A DNA stretch of 64,000 nt, taken from UBA4656 sp002405525. GTDB taxonomy: Bacteria; Pseudomonadota; Gammaproteobacteria; Xanthomonadales; Ahniellaceae. A program made the position numbers and the translations under genes. Under the pieces are notes generated by a model. That model made no database searches. It was not told where the DNA came from and saw only the letters and a program-made list of their open reading frames with translations. This document shows, piece after piece, positions 28,255 through 39,655 of the stretch. Each line of letters begins with the position of its first letter. Within the stretch, counting starts at the first letter, position 1. Location of the stretch: assembly GCA_036723735.1 (NCBI GenBank), contig DAIMGT010000003.1:1-64000 (forward strand). Reading direction: 5' to 3'.

Positions 28255-30306
28255 CTACTCATCCTCCACGCGCGGCCTGAACGCATCCACAAGATGCTTC
28301 TGCACCTGCGGCGGCACCGCCTCGTGGTGCGAGAACTCGATCGCATATCGCCCGCGACCGCCCGAGATCGCCTTCAACTCGTTCGAATAGCCCCCGATTT
28401 CCGCCAGCGGCACCTGGGCCTTGACCACGATTTCGCCGCCGCGCACCGAATCCGTGCCGTTGATGCGGGCGCGTTTGGACGCCAGCCCGCCGGTGACGTC
28501 GCCCATGTGGGCGGCGGGGATGGTGACGTCGAGGTTGACGATGGGTTCGAGGATCAGGGGGCGCGCCTTCGCGATCGCATCCATGAACGCGCGCTTGCCG
28601 GCGCTGATGAAGGCGACTTCCTTGGAGTCCACCGGGTGGTACTTGCCGTCGTAGACGATGACGCGCACATCCTGCAGGGCGTAGCCCGCCACCGCGCCGT
28701 GTTCGAGCACCATGCGCACGCCTTTTTCGACCGCGGGGATGAACTGGTGCGGAATGGTGCCGCCCTTGACCTCGTCGACGAACTCGAAGCCGGCGCCGCG
28801 CGGCAGTGGTTCGATGCGGAGGAAGACTTCTCCGAATTGCCCTGCGCCACCGGTCTGCTTCTTGTGCCGGTGGTGGCCGTCGGCCCGTGCGCTGATCGTC
28901 TCGCGATAGGCGATCTTGGGCGGGTGGGTCCTGACCTCGACCTGGTAGCGCTCCTTCATGCGTTCCAGCATCACGCGCAGATGGAGTTCCCCGAGGCCGC
29001 GGACGACGGTCTGGTTGAGCTCCTTCTCGTGCTCGATGCGGAAGCAGGGGTCCTCTTCGGCCAGCTTGTGCAGGGCGGTGGTCAGTTTCTGCTCCTGGCC
29101 GCGGGCGGCGGGCTCGATGGCGAGCCCGAACATCGGCTGCGGGAAGTCGATGGGCTTGAGGTGGATCTGGTCCTCGTCGTGGCTGTCGTGCAGCACGGCG
29201 TCGAAGTGGATGTCGTCGATCTTGGCCACCGCGGCGATGTCGCCGGGCACGGCGTCGTCGATCTCGACGTGGTCCTTGCCCTTGAGCTTGAACAAGTGCC
29301 CGACCCGGAACGGCTTCTTGCCATCGTCGACGAACAACTGCGTGTCGCGCCGGACCGTACCCTGGTAGACGCGGAACACGCTCAACTTGCCGACGAAGGG
29401 ATCATTGATGATCTTGAACACGTCGGCGACGACGTGGGCACCCGGCTCGGGCTTCGTTTCGAAGGGCGCGGCGTCCGGGCCGGTGCCCTTGACGAACAGC
29501 GGAGGATTCGCCTCTGCGGGCGAGGGCATCAGCTGCTCGAACAGGTCGAGCAGCGCCTTGACCCCGGCGCCGCTGCGCGCGCTGACGAAGCAGATCGGCA
29601 CCAGGTGGCCCTCGCGCAGGCACTGCTCGAAGGCGTCGTGCAACTGCTTTCCGGACAGGCCCTTTTCGCCTTCGTCCAGGTAGCGGCCCATCACGTCCTC
29701 GTTGATCTCCACCACCTGGTCGATGATGCGCTGGTGGGCGTCGGCCACGCTGCCGAAGTCGCTTTCGCCGGTCGGGCTGAAGAAGCAGTCGACCACGCCT
29801 GCGCGGCCCTTCGCCGGAAGGTTGAGCGGCAGGCACTCCGGACCGAAGGCCTCGCGCAGCTGTTCGACCAGCAGTTCGAGGTCGGCGTCGGCGGCGTCCA
29901 TCCGGTTGACCACCAGCAGGCGGCACAGCCGGCGCGCCCTGGCGTGTTCCATCATGCGGGTGGTGCCGTGTTCGACGCCGCGCACCGCATCGACCACCAC
30001 CGCACAGGTTTCGACCACCGCCAGTGCGCTCAAGGTCGGGCCGCGGAAGTCGGCATAGCCCGGGGTGTCGACGAGGTTGACGTGGATGCCACCGTGGTCG
30101 ATGGCGGCGATGCTGGTGTGGATGGAGTGGCCGCGCGCCTTCTCCATCGGATCGTGGTCGGAGACGGTGTTGCCCTTCTCGACCGTACCCGCTGCCTGGA
30201 TTGCGCCGCCGGCGTGCAGCAACGCTTCGAACAGCGTGGTCTTGCCGCTGCCTGCGTGGCCCGCGAGGACGATGTTGCGGATCTGGTCGGTGCCATAGGC
30301 AGGCAT
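28255..30306 (-). CDS. EF-G-like translational GTPase (second EF-G type)
   Basis: 683 residues. GTPase motifs: G1 GHAGSGKTT (near 16), G3 DTPGYADF (near 79), G4 NRMD in place of the usual NKxD (near 133). EF-G domains II-V follow, with the basic tip HHRHKKQTGGAGQFGEV in domain IV and the conserved GGYSNELKAISGGRGRY at the C-terminus. It belongs to the EF-G-like class of ~680 residues that exists beside the main FusA and lacks neighbouring rps/tuf genes. Whether it acts in translocation, recycling or stress is unclear. The NRMD change may lower guanine specificity slightly. Confidence 0.93.
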   Translation of the reverse strand: MPAYGTDQIRNIVLAGHAGSGKTTLFEALLHAGGAIQAAGTVEKGNTVSDHDPMEKARGHSIHTSIAAIDHGGIHVNLVDTPGYADFRGPTLSALAVVETCAVVVDAVRGVEHGTTRMMEHARARRLCRLLVVNRMDAADADLELLVEQLREAFGPECLPLNLPAKGRAGVVDCFFSPTGESDFGSVADAHQRIIDQVVEINEDVMGRYLDEGEKGLSGKQLHDAFEQCLREGHLVPICFVSARSGAGVKALLDLFEQLMPSPAEANPPLFVKGTGPDAAPFETKPEPGAHVVADVFKIINDPFVGKLSVFRVYQGTVRRDTQLFVDDGKKPFRVGHLFKLKGKDHVEIDDAVPGDIAAVAKIDDIHFDAVLHDSHDEDQIHLKPIDFPQPMFGLAIEPAARGQEQKLTTALHKLAEEDPCFRIEHEKELNQTVVRGLGELHLRVMLERMKERYQVEVRTHPPKIAYRETISARADGHHRHKKQTGGAGQFGEVFLRIEPLPRGAGFEFVDEVKGGTIPHQFIPAVEKGVRMVLEHGAVAGYALQDVRVIVYDGKYHPVDSKEVAFISAGKRAFMDAIAKARPLILEPIVNLDVTIPAAHMGDVTGGLASKRARINGTDSVRGGEIVVKAQVPLAEIGGYSNELKAISGGRGRYAIEFSHHEAVPPQVQKHLVDAFRPRVEDE

Positions 30307-30645
30307 ATGCGTCTCCCCTTCCGAATCGTGGCGGTGGGGACCCGTCGCTGCCCGGGTCGCGCAGCGACTGGCCGGTAGCGCTACCTTCCCGCCGGGGCGG
30401 AGGTATCGTCAAGCGTCGCGGCGGTCGGCTGTCCGGCCGCCTCTCCCCCGGCCCCCGTACGGCAACGGCGGCGGGGCGCGCGGGTGCCTTGCCTTTCGAG
30501 CCGCGGGTGAGCGGGGGTCGTGCGGGCGAGGGAGCGTCACCCTGCGGGGGGCGGCGCGGATGGCGCGGGGCGCTGCCCGGAGCCGGCAACGGGCTCGCGC
30601 GGCGCGGTCGCGCGAGCCGCAACCCAACTGCGTCATGATCGGCGG
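30307..30645. other. 339-bp divergent intergenic region with a 12-bp palindrome
   Basis: Lies between the divergent EF-G-like and hydrolase genes. It contains the perfect palindrome GGTAGCGCTACC (30374-30385), shaped like a LacI-family operator, near a TTGACG hexamer on the minus strand (30414-30419 region). Otherwise GC-rich with no recognised element. Confidence 0.45.
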
Positions 30646-31344
30646 ATGGAACGGCAATCGTGGCTGCTGCTGCACGGCGCCGGCGGCGGCGGCTGGGAGT
30701 GGGCGATCTGGGACCGCGTGCTGCGGGCGCTGGGCGGTGTGGTGGCCGCGCCGGACCTGGTTGCGGGTGCGCGCGGGCTGGCGGCGACCACGCTCGACGA
30801 CTACCGCACCCAGGCGGCCGCGGCGGCGCGCGCAGCGGATCGGGCGCCGGTGCTGGTCGGCGCGAGCCTCGGCGGCCTGCTGGCGCTGCAGGTGGCCGCC
30901 GCCGCGCCGCTGCGCGCGCTGGTGCTGGTCAACCCGCTGCCGCCGGCGCCCTGGCATGGCCTGCTGCCACCGCGTGACGCCTCGCCGGCGCTGGTCCCCT
31001 GGGGGCGGAACGCATCGCTGCTGTCCACCCGCCGCGCGTTGCCGGATGCCAGCGACGCCACCTGTGAATGGGCGTGGCGACGCTGGCGCGACGAGTCGGG
31101 CGCAGTGGTCGATGCGGCCCGGGCGGGCATCGAGGTTGCGCGGCCCCGCTGCCCGGTGCTGGTGATCGCGTCGGAGGCCGACGACGACGTGCCGGTGGCG
31201 GCATCGGCGGCGCTGGCGCAGGCGTGGGCGGCGAGTCTCTGGCGACTGCCGGGCACAAGCCATGTCGGGCCGCTGCTGGGGCGCGGTGCGGCCTCCTGCG
31301 CGGCGCGCGTCGCGGCCTGGGTCGATTCCCTGCCGCCACCCTAG
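30646..31344 (+). CDS. Small alpha/beta hydrolase
   Basis: 232 residues from ATG 30646. The oxyanion motif LLLHGAGGGGWEW starts the fold; nucleophile elbow GASLGG (Ser near residue 74); acid in IASEADDDVP; His in GTSHVGPLLG near the end. A RsbQ/MenH-like single-domain enzyme; the substrate is unknown. It lies alone on the plus strand between divergent EF-G and downstream ppc. Confidence 0.85.
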   Translation: MERQSWLLLHGAGGGGWEWAIWDRVLRALGGVVAAPDLVAGARGLAATTLDDYRTQAAAAARAADRAPVLVGASLGGLLALQVAAAAPLRALVLVNPLPPAPWHGLLPPRDASPALVPWGRNASLLSTRRALPDASDATCEWAWRRWRDESGAVVDAARAGIEVARPRCPVLVIASEADDDVPVAASAALAQAWAASLWRLPGTSHVGPLLGRGAASCAARVAAWVDSLPPP

Positions 31345-31351
31345 TCAGGTT

Positions 31352-31383
31352 GTTGAGAGTGTGCGTTCCTGCACTCTCTCAAC
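31352..31383 (+). terminator. Hairpin directly after the hydrolase gene
   Basis: A 13-bp stem with one mismatch (31352-31364 with 31371-31383) and a 6-base loop begins 7 bases after the hydrolase stop. No T run follows. Its arms (GTTGAGAG ... CTCTCAAC) resemble those of the hairpin at 25263-25296. Confidence 0.5.
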
Positions 31384-31810
31384 GTCGCGGGTTCCGCACA
31401 AGTCCGTACTCGCTCCCGACGAATCAATCGCTTACGCGATCGATTCGCGGGCGCGGCATCCGTGCCGCGCACGAGACGGGTGTTTCTCAACACCCTGCCA
31501 GGAGCGCGCTTGCGCGCGACCGCAGACAGGCATCCCCGCGGCGGACGTCGGGGTGTGCGAATCGCCCGCGAACAGGTTTCTGCAAGGCCCGGCCCTGTCG
31601 GCGCATGGGGGCGAGCCACGATCGGGACCGCGGCATCGTCGGCTTGCCACCGGGCGCAACGTGGCGTTCGCACGCGTTGCCCGCTCGCGAGGGGGCGTTG
31701 GCGATCACGGACGCCTCCAGGGCGTGCGCTGGCTCGACCGCCGGGAGGGTCGGCCCTGCAATCGATTGCGCCGCACGCCATCTCATGCTGCTTTGCGGCA
31801 TGATCCTGGA
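31384..31810. other. Non-coding spacer upstream of ppc with stacked hairpins and a decayed REP copy
   Basis: Two further perfect hairpins are visible: GCGCGGCA/TGCCGCGC (31451-31470) and GGGTGTT/AACACCC (31478-31495). At 31600-31640 a stretch like ...GGGGGCGAGCC...GGGACCGCGGCATCG matches the 9292/13133 REP family loosely. The ppc promoter must be here but no clear sigma70 hexamers stand out. Confidence 0.4.
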
Positions 31811-34510
31811 ATGGCCCGCGAGATCCCGTTCGAAGCGAAGGACCTGCCGCTCAAGGCAGACGTCAGCGTGCTCGGCGCGATCGTCGGCGAGGTGGTGCGC
31901 GAGCAGTGCGGGGAGCATTTCTTCCATCGCCTGGAGCGCGTGCGCCGCGCCGCGATCAACCGCCGCGAGGGCCAGGAATCCGGCACCGCGGCGCTGGATG
32001 GCGCGCTCGGCGACGCCGACGCGGCGATCGCGGAAGACCTGGTGCGGTCCTTCTCGGCCTGGTTCCAGCTGGTCAACCTCGCCGAGCAGGTGCATCGTGT
32101 GCGCCGCCGGCTGACCTACGAAGCCGACGAATCACGGCCGGTGCCGGGCAGCGTGCACGCCACGCTGGCGCGGCTGCGCGACGCGGGGGTGTCCGCCGAT
32201 CAGGTCGTCGCGGCACTGTCGCGCATCCGTCTCGAGCCGGTGTTCACCGCGCATCCCACCGAAGCCGTGCGCCGCACGCTGCTCGACAAGGAAAAGCACA
32301 TCGCGAGGAAGCTGGTCGAGCGCATCGAGGCGCCGTCGACGCCGGTCGAGGAGCGCCGTCGTCGCGCGGCGATCCGCCTGCAGGTCACCGCCGGCTGGCA
32401 GACTGCCGAGTTCGCCACCGCGCGGCCGTCGGTGGCCGAGGAGCGCGAGCACGTGCTGTATTACCTCGGCGACGTGCTGTACCGGGTGATCCCGGCCTGC
32501 TACGACTCGCTGTCGCGCGCGCTGCGCCGGGTGTGGCCGGAGCGTGACTGGCGCGACCTGCCGCGGCTGCTGTCGTTCGGGTCCTGGGTCGGCGGCGATA
32601 TGGACGGGAACCCTGCGGTCGGCGCCGACAGCGTGCGCGACTCGCTGCTCGCTCACCGCGCGCTGGTGGTGGCGCGCTACCTCGACGAGGTGCACGGACT
32701 CGCCGGCCAATTGTCGCAATCGCTGTCGCGGGTGACGGTGTCGGCCGCCCTGCTGGCCCGGCTCGAGGACTACCGGCGCCGCTTCCCGGAGGCGGCGGCC
32801 GCGATCGCGCCGCGGCACCGCGAGATGCCTTATCGCTGCCTGCTGGCGCTGGTCGGCGCGCGGCTGCGCGAGACGCTGGCCGACGCGCCGCACGCCTACC
32901 GCGGCCCGGACGAATTGCTGGCCGACCTCGACCTGGTCGCCGAAAGCCTCGCCCGCCACGGCGGGCGCCACGCCGGCCTGCACCTGGTCCAGCGCCTGCG
33001 GCTGCGGGTGCGCACTTTCGGCTTCCACTTCGCCATGCTCGACGTGCGCCAGCATGCGGCGGTGCACCGCGCCGCGGTCGCCGTGCTGCTGGACGATCCG
33101 GAATGGCCGAAGCGTGCGGCCGCCGAGCGCACACGGCGCCTGCGCGAGCACCTCGGCTCGCCGGTGGTGGCGGCGGAGGTCGACGATCCGACGCTGGCAC
33201 GGGTGCTCGACGTGTTCCGCGCCCTCGACTGGGCGCGTACGCGCTTCGGGCCGGACGCCGCCGGGCTCTACATCGTCAGCATGAGCGAGGACGCCGACGA
33301 CGTGCTTTCGGTGCTGGCGCTCGCCGCGGCCGCGGGCATGCGGTCGCCGGTGCTCGACGTGGCGCCGCTGTTCGAGACGGTCGACGATCTCGAGCGCGCG
33401 CCCGAGGTGCTGCGCCGGCTGTTCGCCGACGAGCACTACCGCGCGCACCTCGCCGTGCGGGGGCACCGGCAGACCGTGATGCTCGGCTACAGCGACAGCA
33501 ACAAAGACGGCGGGCTCGCGTCGGCGCGCTGGGCCCTGCAGTGCGCGCAGGTCGCGCTCAGCGCGGTGGCGTCGGAGTCCGGCATCGAACTCGACTACTT
33601 CCACGGCCGCGGCGGCACGGTCAGCCGCGGCGGCGGCAAGACCGAACGCGCGATCCGGGCCGCGCCCGTCGGGACGTTCAGCGGTCGCCTGCGACTGACC
33701 GAGCAGGGCGAGGTGATCCGCCGCAAGTACGGCATGCGTGCGATCGCCCTGCGCAGCATCGAGCAGACTTTTTCGGCCCTGATCGGCCGCGAGTGCGAGC
33801 CGCCGGCGGCGGCGCTCGACCCACGCTGGGCGCAGGCGATGGACGCGGTGTCGGCGGCCTCGCGCGCGGCCTACCAGCACCTCGTGTTCGAGTCGTCCGG
33901 CTTCGTGGAGTACTTCCGCGCGGCCACCCCGATCGACGTGATCGAACGCATGCGAATCGGATCGCGACCCAGCGCGCGCGCGCCGGGAGAGGCCTCGGTG
34001 GCGCAACTGCGCGCCATCCCCTGGGTGTTCGCGTGGTCGCAGAGCCGCGCCGGGCTGCCCGGCTGGTACGGCCTCGCACACGGACTGCAGGCGGGCATCG
34101 ACGCCGTCGGCGAGGACGTGCTGGCGGCGATGGCGCGCGAGTGGCCTTTCTTCGAGAACCTGCTCGAGGACGCGGAGATGGTGCTGGTCAAGGCCGACCT
34201 CGGCATCGCCGAGCGCTATTCCCTGCTGGCCGGTCCGCTGCACCAGCGCTTCTTTCCCGCGCTGGCGGCCGACTTCCGCCGCACGGCCGACCTGATCATC
34301 CGCCTGCGCCGCACGCGCGAGCTGCTCGACCGCGATCCGCGGCTGAAGCAGTCGCTGCGCCTGCGCAATCCCTACGTCGATCCGCTGAGTCTGCTGCAGG
34401 TCAAGCTGCTCGGCGAGTGGCGGACCGCCGGGCGGCCGGAGGACGAGACCTTCCACGCCCTGGTGTCGACGGTGACCGGCATCGCCCGCGGTCTGCTCAA
34501 CACCGGCTGA
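31811..34510 (+). CDS. ppc: Phosphoenolpyruvate carboxylase
   Basis: 899 residues from ATG 31811 (frame extends upstream without family-like sequence). It carboxylates PEP to oxaloacetate, the main anaplerotic reaction. Motifs: FTAHPTEAVRRT (catalytic His, near 147), GSWVGGDMDGNP (near 256), GYSDSNKDGG (near 558), FHGRGGTVSRGGG (near 596; the mobile Gly loop) and the conserved C-terminal Asn-Thr-Gly. Length fits the bacterial enzyme. The GTP-type PEP carboxykinase that opposes it is at 48139. Confidence 0.97.
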   Translation: MAREIPFEAKDLPLKADVSVLGAIVGEVVREQCGEHFFHRLERVRRAAINRREGQESGTAALDGALGDADAAIAEDLVRSFSAWFQLVNLAEQVHRVRRRLTYEADESRPVPGSVHATLARLRDAGVSADQVVAALSRIRLEPVFTAHPTEAVRRTLLDKEKHIARKLVERIEAPSTPVEERRRRAAIRLQVTAGWQTAEFATARPSVAEEREHVLYYLGDVLYRVIPACYDSLSRALRRVWPERDWRDLPRLLSFGSWVGGDMDGNPAVGADSVRDSLLAHRALVVARYLDEVHGLAGQLSQSLSRVTVSAALLARLEDYRRRFPEAAAAIAPRHREMPYRCLLALVGARLRETLADAPHAYRGPDELLADLDLVAESLARHGGRHAGLHLVQRLRLRVRTFGFHFAMLDVRQHAAVHRAAVAVLLDDPEWPKRAAAERTRRLREHLGSPVVAAEVDDPTLARVLDVFRALDWARTRFGPDAAGLYIVSMSEDADDVLSVLALAAAAGMRSPVLDVAPLFETVDDLERAPEVLRRLFADEHYRAHLAVRGHRQTVMLGYSDSNKDGGLASARWALQCAQVALSAVASESGIELDYFHGRGGTVSRGGGKTERAIRAAPVGTFSGRLRLTEQGEVIRRKYGMRAIALRSIEQTFSALIGRECEPPAAALDPRWAQAMDAVSAASRAAYQHLVFESSGFVEYFRAATPIDVIERMRIGSRPSARAPGEASVAQLRAIPWVFAWSQSRAGLPGWYGLAHGLQAGIDAVGEDVLAAMAREWPFFENLLEDAEMVLVKADLGIAERYSLLAGPLHQRFFPALAADFRRTADLIIRLRRTRELLDRDPRLKQSLRLRNPYVDPLSLLQVKLLGEWRTAGRPEDETFHALVSTVTGIARGLLNTG

Positions 34511-34609
34511 ACGGGTGCCGTCGAGGCCGGTCGGGTTAAGAACGAATTCAGCGCCGCGGCGATTCAATGCCCTCCACGCAGCGCAGGCCGCGATGCGATG
34601 GAGGAAATC

Positions 34610-35182
34610 ATGAAGCGCGTGTTGATCGTGGCGGGTCTGGGTCTGGCAGCGGCGGGCGCGGCGAACGCGCAGTCCTACCGCGACCACGGCGCTTACGACG
34701 ATGCCGGTTACGACTGGGCGCGCGTGGTGCGCGTGGACCCGATCATCGAAACCCATGACGATCCGGTGAGGCGTGACGAGTGCTGGAACGAGGTGGTCGA
34801 ATACGTCGAGCCGCGCTACGCCTACCGTGAACGCAGTGGCGACGGCACCGGCGGCGCGCTGCTCGGCGCGATCATCGGTGGCGCACTCGGCAACCAGGTC
34901 GGCAAGGGCGACGGCCGTCGAGCGGCGACCATCGCCGGCGCGGTGATCGGCGGCTCGATCGGCCATGACCGTGCCACCCGCGGCGGCTACCGCGAAATCG
35001 GGCATACCGTGCGCCGCGGCAGCGAGCGGGTCTGCGACGAGCGGGTCGACTACCAACGGCGCGAGCAGGTCACGGGTTACGAGGTGGCGTACGAGTATCT
35101 CGGGCGCACCTGGTACACGCGCACCGACGCGCATCCGGGCGACCGCATCCGCGTTGCGGTCACGGTCGAGCCGGTGTTCTGA
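34610..35182 (+). CDS. Glycine-zipper (2TM/Rick_17kDa) outer-membrane-type protein
   Basis: 190 residues from ATG 34610, with GGAGGAAATC just upstream. Signal peptide KRVLIVAGLGLAAAGAANAQ. Tyr/Asp-rich middle, then a glycine zipper (GALLGAIIGGALGNQVGKGD and TIAGAVIGGSIGH, near residues 83-121) that inserts as a helical hairpin in a membrane. The C-terminus is the usual VCDERVDYQRREQVTGYEVA ... GDRIRVAVTVEPVF. Such proteins (SlyB/YmgG-like) are envelope-stress-linked; the exact role is unknown. A strong terminator follows. Confidence 0.88.
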   Translation: MKRVLIVAGLGLAAAGAANAQSYRDHGAYDDAGYDWARVVRVDPIIETHDDPVRRDECWNEVVEYVEPRYAYRERSGDGTGGALLGAIIGGALGNQVGKGDGRRAATIAGAVIGGSIGHDRATRGGYREIGHTVRRGSERVCDERVDYQRREQVTGYEVAYEYLGRTWYTRTDAHPGDRIRVAVTVEPVF

Positions 35183-35230
35183 CCGGGAACCTCGCGGTCC
35201 CGTCACGACGGAACCTTGCACCGCGGGAAC

Positions 35231-35258
35231 GAGGGGGCCGCAAGGCCCCCTCGGTCTT
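35231..35258 (+). terminator. Intrinsic terminator of the glycine-zipper gene
   Basis: 9-bp GC stem (35231-35239 with 35244-35252), GCAA tetraloop, then GGTCTTTG. It begins 49 bp past the stop. Confidence 0.85.
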
Positions 35259-35298
35259 TGTGTGCCTGCGTCCCGGGAAACAGTCGCTGGGGCCCGCC

Positions 35299-35556
35299 TT
35301 GTGGGGCCCGGTGCAGCCGGCGATGGGGCTTGCTGGACCATCGCGACACCGAGTCGGGTCGGTCGCCGCCTGAAGCGGCTCGCACAAGGTCGCGGCCATG
35401 GTGGTGCCTGTTGTGGGAGACGGTTCAGCCGGCGATCGGCTGGAGGCATGATTGCGACATCGCGGCGGGTTGGTCGCCGCTGAAGCGGCTCCCAACGGGG
35501 GGCGGTGCGCGTGGTGCCTTTTGTGGGAGCCGGCCATGCCGGCGACGGGCGCCCGG
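35299..35556. repeat. Tandem REP-pair (BIME-like) array, ~2.3 units
   Basis: Units begin TTGTGGG at 35299, 35411 and 35521, spaced 112 and 110 bp. Each full unit has an inverted pair: a left arm ending AGCCGGCGAT and a right arm (GTCGCCGC-TGAAGCGGCT) ending in a CCCA/CACAAGG-type tail. The third unit is cut off after its left arm. Sequence differs from the 9292/13133 family except for the shared TGTGGGAG edge. It fills the gap before the proline-rich protein gene. Confidence 0.85.
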
Positions 35557-35607
35557 GCGTGCTGCGGATTAACGAGGCATTACGGCGCGGCGGGCGAGCA
35601 TCGCGCG

Positions 35608-36339
35608 ATGGACGACGGCCAGGCGCCGCTGCAACGCCCCGAACTGCCGACGACGATCGTGCGGCCGGATCGGCGTGCGCGCAGCATCGATCCCTGGCGC
35701 GCGCGCGCGGCGGGCCTGGTGCTGGTTGCGCATGCGATCGGTCTGGTGGCGGTCGACCGTGCACTGGACCTGCGGCTGCCCGGGCGCACGACCGCAGCGC
35801 CGGCGGAGACGACAGTCGAAATTCGCTTCCTGCCGCCCGATCCGGTGCCACCGCTGGCCTCCATCGAGCCGCCGCCCGTGGACAACACGCCGGCACCGGC
35901 CCGCCCGCCTGCGCGCAACGCGAGGCCGCAGCCACCCACCGCGCCGCCGCCGCAGCGCGAGGATGGGCTGGCGGCGCAATTCCTCCCCGCGACGCCGGAA
36001 CCGTCGATCGAGACCCGCCGCCTGTTCGACCCCAACGGCACCGTGCGCCTGCCCGAGGGCTTCGTCGATCGCAGCGCGCCGCCGCCACGCGATCCCATGG
36101 CGCCGCCGTCCTCGCCGATCCCGGTGGACCGCACCCGCTTCGATGCGGCGTGGAAGCCGGATGGCGAGAGCCTGGTCGAGGAGATCAGCCGCGAGGTGCC
36201 GCTGCTCGGCCTGATCCTCGGGGCCGGGCGAGTCCCGGATTGTCCGCCGAATTCGACCGATGTCCGCTGCGAGGCGACCGCACAGGAACAACGCGCCCGC
36301 ATCCCGCCGCCGCCGCAGTCCGGCAAGCAGCCGTGGTGA
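35608..36339 (+). CDS. Proline-rich inner-membrane-anchored periplasmic protein, TonB-like N-terminus
   Basis: 243 residues from ATG 35608. About 30 cytoplasmic residues, one helix (AAGLVLVAHAIGLVAVDRAL, near 33-52), then VEIRFLPPDPVPPLASIEPP and a Pro-rich stretch of ~60 residues. The His-bearing helix and Pro-rich run resemble TonB N-termini, but the C-terminal TonB domain is replaced by an unrecognised ~90-residue end with two Cys (PDCPPNSTDVRCE). It could span the periplasm. Promoter sequence is uncertain because the REP array is immediately upstream. Confidence 0.7.
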   Translation: MDDGQAPLQRPELPTTIVRPDRRARSIDPWRARAAGLVLVAHAIGLVAVDRALDLRLPGRTTAAPAETTVEIRFLPPDPVPPLASIEPPPVDNTPAPARPPARNARPQPPTAPPPQREDGLAAQFLPATPEPSIETRRLFDPNGTVRLPEGFVDRSAPPPRDPMAPPSSPIPVDRTRFDAAWKPDGESLVEEISREVPLLGLILGAGRVPDCPPNSTDVRCEATAQEQRARIPPPPQSGKQPW

Positions 36340-36391
36340 TCTGCGTCACCTCGTCGGCGCTGACGCCGTAGAAGCGCTGCATGCGGCGCGA

Positions 36392-38964
<2,573 letters not shown>

Positions 38965-38968
<4 letters not shown>

Positions 38969-39561
38969 GCCGGCGCGCCGTCGCCGAGATGCTGGTGCAG
39001 CCAGCCGCGCGCCTTGATCCAGTCGCGGCGCACCGTGGATTCGTCGACGCCCAGCAGGCCGGCGATCTCGGCGTCGCTGAGGCCCGCGAAGTAGCGCAGG
39101 TGGACCACCTCCGCGGCGCGCGCGTTGGCCGCGGCCAGCCCGTCCAGCGCCTGGTCGAGCGCGAGCAGATCGTCGCTGCGCGCGCCGGGCGTGGCCACCG
39201 CGGCCGCGGCCGAGAGCGATTCGTGCGCCACGCCGCTGCCGCGCTTGATCGCGCGCGCGGCGCGCACATGGTCGACCAGCACCTGCCGCATGACGCGCGC
39301 CGCCGCGCCGAAGAACAGGCGCCGGTCGACGTCGGCGGGCAACCGCGAGCCGGCCAGCTTGATGTAGGCCTCGTTGACCAGCGCGGTGGTGGACAGGGTC
39401 TCGCCGCTGCCCATCGCCAGCCGTTCGAGGTGGGCGATGCGGCGGAGGTCGGCCTGGGTGGCGCGGACCAGGGCGTCGAGCGCGCCGGGCTCGCTGGCGG
39501 CAAGCCGGCCCAGCAGTGCATCGAGCGTTTCGGCGATCGGTGCGAGCAGCGGGGAATCCAT
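38965..39561 (-). CDS. ECF-like sigma factor (kinase-linked type)
   Basis: 198 residues from ATG 39561. Region 2 (TALVNEAYIKLAGSRLP, FFGAAARVMRQVLVDHVRAA) and region 4 (HLRYFAGLSDAEIAGLLGVD ESTVRRDWIKARGWLHQHL) are typical of the ECF-like sigma factors that sit beside Pkn-type kinases. No anti-sigma gene follows; the overlapping kinase-TPR protein likely controls it, perhaps by phosphorylation, as proposed for similar pairs. The 94 bp to the divergent secreted protein gene (39656) holds both promoters. Confidence 0.9.
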
Positions 39562-39655
39562 GCGGGCGGGGGCTGGCGATGGCTGGAGCGGGCCGATGCA
39601 CGGAAAGGCCGCGGTTTTCCGCAGGCAAGGGTACGCTCATCCACCGGAACCTGTC

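Noticed and set aside
28255..30306. Calling this the main fusA
   Set aside because: NRMD in G4, the diverged domain IV and the lack of rpsL/rpsG/tuf neighbours point to the second EF-G-like class.
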